Source: Curtobacterium sp. L6-1 (GTDB taxonomy: Bacteria; Actinomycetota; Actinomycetes; Actinomycetales; Microbacteriaceae). Taken from it: 64,000 bases of DNA. Shown in pieces: positions 54,451 through 61,054 of this stretch. Location of the stretch: positions 1,984,001 through 2,048,000 of the forward strand of contig NZ_CP076544.1 in NCBI RefSeq assembly GCF_018885305.1. The letters run 5' to 3'. The notes beneath the pieces are model-generated. The model was given only the letters and a program-made list of their open reading frames with translations, had not been told where the DNA came from and ran no database searches. The first letter of the stretch is position 1. Every line of letters starts with the position of its first letter. The translations under genes and the position numbers were made by a program.

Positions 54451-54999
54451 TCAGGACTCGCCGCCACCCACCCCGACTCCGGCGTCTGCGTCCTCATCAT
54501 ATGCCCGGCATACGCACCGGGACGGCGACCAGTCCGCGCGCTCGAGCGCGAGGTCACCGATGGGGTTGACGCCGGGTCCGGCGGCGAGGGCGTGGCCGAC
54601 GAGCGCGTGCAGGCACTTGACACGGGTCGGCATGCCGCCCGCGCTGATGCCCGCGATCTCCTCGACGTGCTCGATCGACTCACGGTCGTCGAGGTACGCC
54701 TGGTGGGCGGCGCGGTACTGCGCGGCGGTGTCCGGGTCCTCGAGGAGGGCGGCGAGCTCGGGCATCACCTGGTTCGCCTCGAGGGTGCTGACGGCCGCGG
54801 TGGCAGCCGGGTGGCACAGGTAGTACAGCGTCGGGAACGGGGTGCCGTTGCCGAGGCGGGGCTTCGTGGACACGACCGTCGGGTTGCCGCACACGCAGCG
54901 GGCGGCGATGCCGATGACGTCACGTGCGGGGCGGCCGAGCTGGGCCGACACCACCTGGACGTCGTGATCGGTCGGCGGGTCGAACGGAGGTGTCGTCAC
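54451..54999 (-). CDS. DUF501 protein
   Basis: A 182-aa protein of the actinobacterial DUF501 family: VVSAQLGRPARDVIGIAARC, CGNPTVVSTKPRL and FPTLYYLCHPAATAAVS, with several conserved Cys and His (CVCG, LCHP, KCLHAL, RCVC). Function unknown. In actinobacteria it follows a divIC/ftsB-like gene, as here. The GTG start has TAGGCT 9 nt upstream. The last 15 residues are acidic and Gly-rich. Confidence 0.92.
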   Translation of the reverse strand: MTTPPFDPPTDHDVQVVSAQLGRPARDVIGIAARCVCGNPTVVSTKPRLGNGTPFPTLYYLCHPAATAAVSTLEANQVMPELAALLEDPDTAAQYRAAHQAYLDDRESIEHVEEIAGISAGGMPTRVKCLHALVGHALAAGPGVNPIGDLALERADWSPSRCVCRAYDEDADAGVGVGGGES

Positions 55000-55034
55000 G
55001 GGGACGTGAGCCTACCGGACTCCGCGTGCCGCCC

Positions 55035-55610
55035 CTACTTCGCGGTCGCGCCGCTGTCCGACCCGGCGCCGGAGCCGGTGCCCGAGCCACTGCCCGACCC
55101 GCTCCCCCGGCGGTCGAGCTCGTCGCTCGTCGCGTCCGACAACCCGGACTCGAGGACGGACGAGAGCATCGACTGCACCCAGTCGACCTTCGGCGTCTGC
55201 ACCGACGAACTGACCGGCGTCCCGGACTCCGTCCGCGGCTTCGGCGTCGGCGAGGTCCCGTCCTGCGCGCCCATCACGAGGTAGCTCTCCTCGCCCGGGT
55301 ACACGTAGAGCAGCCGGTCGCGGGCCTGGGCCTCGATGTAGGCCGGGTCGTCCCAACGCGCCACGTCGTGCTTCTTCTGCGCGACGTCGGACTTCTGCGC
55401 CGCGACCTGCCGCTGCATGTCGGAGATCTGCTCCTGCTGCTGCACGAGGGTGCGGAGCGACGGGGCAAGCACCACGACGAAGAGCACGATGATCGCGAGC
55501 ATGAGCAGGCTGAAGCCGGAGAAGTGCAGCGACCGGTACCAGGGCTGCGCCGACCCGCCCTCGGGCATCGCCACGGGGACGCGGCGGACGCGGGGCTTCT
55601 GGCTGGGCAC
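55035..55610 (-). CDS. FtsB/DivIC-like septum formation protein
   Basis: A 191-aa single-pass protein: basic cytoplasmic N-terminus, one helix (FSLLMLAIIVLFVVVLAPSL), an outer coiled coil (QQQEQISDMQRQVAAQKSDV) and the family segment DDPAYIEAQARDRLLYVYPG. It takes part in the divisome with FtsQ and FtsL. The 35-aa end is Gly/Ser/Thr-rich. TATCGT ends 6 nt before the GTG start. Between eno and DUF501, as in other actinobacteria. Confidence 0.93.
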   Translation of the reverse strand: MPSQKPRVRRVPVAMPEGGSAQPWYRSLHFSGFSLLMLAIIVLFVVVLAPSLRTLVQQQEQISDMQRQVAAQKSDVAQKKHDVARWDDPAYIEAQARDRLLYVYPGEESYLVMGAQDGTSPTPKPRTESGTPVSSSVQTPKVDWVQSMLSSVLESGLSDATSDELDRRGSGSGSGSGTGSGAGSDSGATAK

Positions 55611-55748
55611 GGAACGACGATAACGCGGCCGCGGGGGCTCGGCAGCCCGCCGCGCGCGCGTTGCGCACCCTCTCAGCGAGCCGGCCGGACGGGAGGCCCG
55701 GGGGCGCGCCTCCCGGTCGGCTCACCGCCGCCTCGTCCGCGGGAGGCC

Positions 55749-55786
55749 GCCCCGCCGTCGGGACGGCGCCCCGCTGTCGGGACGGC
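55749..55786. repeat. Two tandem 19-bp repeats downstream of eno
   Basis: GCCCCGCCGTCGGGACGGC and a copy with one mismatch (CCGCTG for CCGCCG). The gap 55620-55820 also holds a GGGAGGCCCG-type imperfect hairpin (55687-55720) and no gene. Confidence 0.55.
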
Positions 55787-55820
55787 GGCGCCGCACGGCG
55801 GCGAGGAGTCGGGCGGGAAC

Positions 55821-55858
55821 GACGAAACGCCGCCCTCCCGGAGGAGGACGGCGTCTCG
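55821..55858 (-). terminator. Terminator after eno
   Basis: Reading the minus strand: ACGCCGTCCTCC, short loop, GGGAGGGCGGCGT, then TTCGTC. It starts about 11 nt after the eno stop. Confidence 0.75.
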
Positions 55859-55868
55859 GTGGGACTGG

Positions 55869-57194
<1,326 letters not shown>

Positions 57195-57248
57195 CTAGCG
57201 AGGCCGGTCGTGCTCGACCCCGGGCTGTGGATGACCGGGAGGCGTCCG

Positions 57249-58493
57249 TCAGACGAGCGGACGGAACTCGACGCCCTCGAGCGTCTCGGTGTCGGCGCCC
57301 ACGGTGGCGAACGCGCCGAACCCCTGCTCGACCAGACCGGCGAGCAGGTTCTTCATGTTCTTCGTGCGCTTCTCGAGGCGGACGCGGTGGTGCGTCGCGA
57401 GCGCCTCGGTCTTCAGCGCGGCGAGGCGGACGGGGTCGACGTCCTTGTCGTGGACCAGGACGACCGCGTCGACCGCTTCCGAGGTGGGCAGCGTCACGAG
57501 GTCGACGAGTCGCTCGAAGCCGAGGGAGAACCCGACCGCGGGGACGTCCTGCCCGAGGAAGCGTCCGATCATGCCGTCGTAGCGCCCGCCGCCGCCGAGG
57601 CTGTAGCCGAAGTCCGGGTGCGCGACCTCGAAGATCGTGCCGGTGTAGTAGCCCATCCCGCGGACGAGCGTCGGGTCGAAGCGGAGGTCGACACCGGGCA
57701 GCGCCGTACGCAGCCGCTCGAGGTCCGCGAAGGCGTCGGTGTCGAGCCAGTCGGCCCCGCGCACGCTCTCCCAGTCGGCGTGCTCGAGCGCCCGGATGGT
57801 GTCGGCGGTGGTCGCGGCGTCGAGGTCGAGCGTCTCGCCGAGCTCCGCCGCGACGCCCTCCGCCCCGATCTTGTCGAGCTTGTCGACCGTGATGAGCGCG
57901 CGGTCCGCCGCTGCCTGGTCGGTGACGCCCCACGACGCCAGGAGCGCCAGGAGGATGCGTCGGTCGTTGATGCGGATCGAGGTGCCGGTGATGCCGAGGG
58001 CGTCGAGGGCGGCCGTCGTCGCGCGGACGAGCTCGATCTCGGCGAGCTGCCCGGGCTCCCCGAGGATGTCGATGTCGCACTGCACGAACTGGCGGTAGCG
58101 GCCCTTCTGCGGACGCTCGGCTCGCCAGACCGGCGCGATCTGCACCGCTCGGAAGACGCTCGGCAACTCGGCGCGGTGCGAGGCGTAGAAGCGGGCCAGC
58201 GGCACCGTCAGGTCGAAGCGCAGCCCGAGGTCGGCGAGGTCGAGCGGGGCCTCGGCGGTGCGCAGGTCGTCGGTGGTGAGACCACGGCGCATGACGGCGA
58301 ACGCGAGCTTCTCGTTGTCGCCGCCGAGTCCGGAGTGCAGCCTGGCGGCGTCCTCGACCACCGGCGTCTCGATCTCGTCGAACCCGTGCCGCGTGTACAC
58401 ACCGCGGATGACGCCGAGCACGTGCTCCCGTCGGGCCTTGTCCGCGGGGAGGTGGTCACGCATGCCTCGAGGGGCCGTCACGGTCGTCGCCAT
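57249..58493 (-). CDS. hisS: Histidyl-tRNA synthetase
   Basis: A 414-aa class II synthetase. Motif 1 HGFDEIETPVVED, motif 2 VWRAERPQKGRYRQF, the histidine motif GMGYYTGTIFEV and motif 3 PAVGFSLGFERL are all present; the anticodon-binding domain is C-terminal. GAGAAT lies 7 nt before the ATG, a weak -10. Divergent from the RNA candidate promoter. Confidence 0.96.
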   Translation of the reverse strand: MATTVTAPRGMRDHLPADKARREHVLGVIRGVYTRHGFDEIETPVVEDAARLHSGLGGDNEKLAFAVMRRGLTTDDLRTAEAPLDLADLGLRFDLTVPLARFYASHRAELPSVFRAVQIAPVWRAERPQKGRYRQFVQCDIDILGEPGQLAEIELVRATTAALDALGITGTSIRINDRRILLALLASWGVTDQAAADRALITVDKLDKIGAEGVAAELGETLDLDAATTADTIRALEHADWESVRGADWLDTDAFADLERLRTALPGVDLRFDPTLVRGMGYYTGTIFEVAHPDFGYSLGGGGRYDGMIGRFLGQDVPAVGFSLGFERLVDLVTLPTSEAVDAVVLVHDKDVDPVRLAALKTEALATHHRVRLEKRTKNMKNLLAGLVEQGFGAFATVGADTETLEGVEFRPLV

Positions 58494-58524
58494 GGGGTCG
58501 ATTCTCGCAGAGCACGGGCGTCGC

Positions 58525-58553
58525 TTGCAGCAGCGGGTGTCCGCTGATATGCT
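58525..58553 (+). promoter_or_regulatory. Strong promoter of the hisS-mazG intergenic RNA
   Basis: TTGCAG (58525-58530), exactly 17 bp, TATGCT (58548-58553). This is the best match to a sigma-70 promoter I found in the window, and it points away from hisS to a region without a gene on its strand. Confidence 0.75.
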
Positions 58554-58559
58554 TCATCC

Positions 58560-58726
58560 AGAACCTCGGCAGGGTACGTGCCTGATCCACGTGCCAGCCG
58601 TCAGCGGGGGCGATGTGCTGCAAACGCCCACGCGGTTCGAGCGGGCTCCCCTGACGACGTTGCTCCCTGGTGACGTCTTCTCCCGCTCGCGGGCGTCCTC
58701 CTTTTTCGGGTTAGGAGGACGCCCGC
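58560..58726 (+). ncRNA. Candidate small RNA between hisS and mazG
   Basis: A stretch of about 167 nt from the promoter above to a 13-bp terminator hairpin. It can fold: CGTCA-GC-GGGG (about 58607-58617) pairs with CCCCTGACG (about 58649-58657), enclosing GGGCG/CGCCC around ATGTGCTGCAAA and a second small arm. An open frame crosses it but has no ribosome site and unlikely composition. It is not SRP RNA, tmRNA, RNase P RNA or a known leader that I can recognise. The end overlaps the 3' end of mazG on the other strand. Confidence 0.6.
58689..58726. terminator. Shared terminator of the small RNA and mazG
   Basis: GCGGGCGTCCTCC and its exact complement (58714-58726) around a 12-nt loop. The mazG stop codon lies in the loop and its last codons form one arm. 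On the plus strand the loop begins TTTTT. Confidence 0.75.
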
Positions 58727-59619
58727 TTCTCCGTCTCCCGAGCGTCGCGAGCAGAGTCGGACGAGCCGGCTCGAACCGCCGCGTCAGCCGCGCTCTCGCC
58801 CGCGAGCGTTCCCCCGGTCGACGCTCCGCCCGCGAGCGTTCCCCCGGTCGACGCTCCGCCCGCGAGCGTTCCCCCGGTCGACGCTCCGCCCTCGATCTCC
58901 CGCCCCGCCACCTCCAGCATCGCCACCGCAGCCCGGAGACTCGCGATCGGGTCGATCCCCTCCTCGTGCGCCACCGCCACCTCGGCCAGCATCCCGGCAC
59001 CCCAGGCCGCGTCGACCCGGCTGTCCGACGGGGACCCGCCGACCGCAGCGGCCGTCCCGTCACCGGACGCCTCGACATCGGCACCGAAGCCGGCGTCGAG
59101 GCCGACCCGGTCGAGCACGGTCCCGTCGGTCACCGAGGCCACGGCGGCATGCAGGTCGCCGCGCTCCTCGAGCCGTTCGAGCAGCTTCACGGCACGCTCC
59201 AGCGGCGGCATCGCACGCGGCACGCCCGTGAACGCGCTCGTGCGTCCGGACTTCTCGGCCGCCTTCGCCGCACGCCACACCCGGATGACGTCCTCGACGG
59301 TGTGCGCCTCCTCGTCCCCGAACACGTGGGGGTGTCGGCGCTGCATCTTCTGGCGGACGGTGTCGGCCACGTCGTCGAGGTCGAACCGCCCCTCGCGCGC
59401 GGCGATCCCGGCGTGCAACACGACCTGGTACAGCACGTCGCCGAGTTCCTCGCGGAGCTCGTCGGTGTCGTCGCCGTCGATCGCGTCGACGAGTTCGTAC
59501 GTCTCCTCGACCGCGTACCGGGCGAGGCTGGCGTGGGTCTGCTCGCGGTTCCAGACGCACCCGTGCTCGGGGTCGAGCAGGCGGTCCACGACGGCGACGA
59601 GTTCGGCAACGGAGGTCAT
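58711..59619 (-). CDS. mazG: MazG-type nucleoside triphosphate pyrophosphohydrolase
   Basis: A 302-aa protein whose first 140 residues are the MazG fold (CVWNREQTHASLARYAVEET; EELGDVLYQVVLHAGIA with the EExxD metal motif). It hydrolyses NTPs and oxidised dNTPs. After residue 200 the sequence is low-complexity, with three identical decapeptides GGASTGGTLA coded by 30-bp tandem repeats. ATG 59619. Neighbours (eno, mfd) match other actinobacteria. Confidence 0.93.
   Translation of the reverse strand: MTSVAELVAVVDRLLDPEHGCVWNREQTHASLARYAVEETYELVDAIDGDDTDELREELGDVLYQVVLHAGIAAREGRFDLDDVADTVRQKMQRRHPHVFGDEEAHTVEDVIRVWRAAKAAEKSGRTSAFTGVPRAMPPLERAVKLLERLEERGDLHAAVASVTDGTVLDRVGLDAGFGADVEASGDGTAAAVGGSPSDSRVDAAWGAGMLAEVAVAHEEGIDPIASLRAAVAMLEVAGREIEGGASTGGTLAGGASTGGTLAGGASTGGTLAGESAADAAVRAGSSDSARDARETEKRASS
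58801..58890. repeat. Three perfect 30-bp tandem repeats inside mazG
   Basis: 58801-58830, 58831-58860 and 58861-58890 are identical. The unit length is a multiple of three, so copy-number change keeps the reading frame and alters only the linker length. Confidence 0.95.
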
Positions 59620-59762
59620 GGGGCCATGCTGCCACCCGCGGCTCCGCGTGGATCAGTCGCGCAGGTGCTCCCGGTAGGCTGGTGCTCGGTGTGTCGGGAA
59701 GTCTGGTCGACGGTCCGTTCCCCGTACCCGGTCACGACCGGGACCCGACCACCCGGAGTCAC

Positions 59763-60941
59763 ATGCCCTCCTTCCTCCGTTCGCCCCGCTTCAGCGCGAT
59801 CGCCCTCCTCTCCGCCGCCGTCCTCGGCCTCGTCGTGGCGAACACCGCGCTCGGCCCCGGCCTCGAGCGCGGCCTGGACTGGCACACGCCCTGGGGTGCG
59901 ATCGGGCTCGACCTCTCGATCGCGCACTGGGTCAGCGACGGCCTGCTCGCGGTGTTCTTCCTGCTGGTCGCCATCGAGCTGAAGCACGAACTCGTCGCCG
60001 GTGAGCTCGCGAACCCGAAGACGGCGGTGGTGCCCGCCATCGCAGCGGTCGGGGGCGTCGTCGTGCCCGCGCTCGTCTACCTCGCGGTCACGGCGGGCAC
60101 CCCGTACGGGCACGGCTGGCCGATCCCCACCGCGACCGACATCGCCTTCGCGCTCGGGGTCCTGGCCATGTTCGGCCGCGGGCTGCCCTCGACCATCCGG
60201 GTGTTCCTGCTCGCCCTCGCCGTGCTCGACGACCTGATCGCCATCGTCATCATCGCCGTGGTCTTCGCGCACGGAACGGACTTCCTCGCCCTCGGTGGCG
60301 CGTCGGTCCTGGTCCTCGTGTTCGCGGTCCTCGGTCGACGTCTCCGGCCGGGCAGCGCGGCGCAGCCGTTCCTCGTCGTCGCGATGGTCCTCGTCGGGCT
60401 CGTCACCTGGTGGCTCGTGTACCACTCGGGCGTGCACGCGACGATCGCCGGCGTGGCCCTGGGACTCGCCCTCCCCCGCCGTCCGGGTGGGACCCTGCAC
60501 GAGCACGTCGAGCCGTGGTCGAACGCGATCGTGCTCCCCGTCTTCGCCTTCGTCTCGGCTGCTGTGGTGATCCCGGCGGTCGGCATCACCGAACTGTCCC
60601 CGACGTTCTGGGGCGTCGTCCTCGCGCTCCCGGTCGGCAAGGTGATCGGCATCACGCTCTTCGGCACGATCGCCGGCCGGCTGTTCCGTGGGCCGGGCCG
60701 CTCGACCCTGTCGTTCGGCTCGGTGGTGACCGTCGGTGTCCTCGGCGGTATCGGCTTCACGGTGTCGCTGCTCATGAACGAGCTTGCGTTCGCGGCGAAC
60801 GAGGAGATCGTCGACGAGGGTGTCCTCGCCGTGCTCGTCGGCTCCGGCATCGCCATGGTGGCGTCCGCGGTCCTCGTCTCGGTGCGGGCCCGCCGGTACC
60901 GGCAGCGCCGGGAGCTGTCCGAGGCCGAGGCCACCGAGTAG
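59763..60941 (+). CDS. nhaA: Na+/H+ antiporter NhaA
   Basis: A 392-aa antiporter with about 12 helices. Ion-binding Asp pair in VLDDLIAIVIIA, TATDIAFALG (the crossing helix) and GIGFTVSLLMNELAF near the end. It removes Na+ in exchange for protons and helps with pH and salt. ATG 59763; TAGGCT near 59675 may be a -10, giving a leader of about 80 nt. No regulator next to it. Confidence 0.95.
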   Translation: MPSFLRSPRFSAIALLSAAVLGLVVANTALGPGLERGLDWHTPWGAIGLDLSIAHWVSDGLLAVFFLLVAIELKHELVAGELANPKTAVVPAIAAVGGVVVPALVYLAVTAGTPYGHGWPIPTATDIAFALGVLAMFGRGLPSTIRVFLLALAVLDDLIAIVIIAVVFAHGTDFLALGGASVLVLVFAVLGRRLRPGSAAQPFLVVAMVLVGLVTWWLVYHSGVHATIAGVALGLALPRRPGGTLHEHVEPWSNAIVLPVFAFVSAAVVIPAVGITELSPTFWGVVLALPVGKVIGITLFGTIAGRLFRGPGRSTLSFGSVVTVGVLGGIGFTVSLLMNELAFAANEEIVDEGVLAVLVGSGIAMVASAVLVSVRARRYRQRRELSEAEATE

Positions 60942-60986
60942 CGGGCGCATCGCGTAGCGGCGGCACCGCGCACCAGCGCGGCAGAC

Positions 60987-61034
60987 GACGGACGGGAGGC
61001 CCGTGGCGGATCCGCCACGGGCCTCCCGTCCGTC
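60987..61034. terminator. 48-bp perfect palindrome terminator (GGGAGGCCCG family)
   Basis: The two 24-nt arms are exact complements with no loop bases; each contains GACGGACGGGAGGCCCGTGG or its complement. It lies between convergent nhaA and mfd. Confidence 0.85.
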
Positions 61035-61054
61035 CGGTGGTCACCGGACCACGA

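Noticed and set aside
58560..58726. Ribosomal protein L10 leader or another known leader
   Set aside because: No ribosomal protein or other gene follows on the same strand, and I could not match known consensus segments.
58801..58890. CRISPR array
   Set aside because: The 30-bp repeats are directly adjacent with no spacers, in frame inside mazG, and no cas genes are present.
58550..59982. A protein-coding gene in place of the small RNA
   Set aside because: The open frame from ATG 58550 overlaps the promoter -10 box, has no ribosome site and continues antisense through mazG with unlikely composition.
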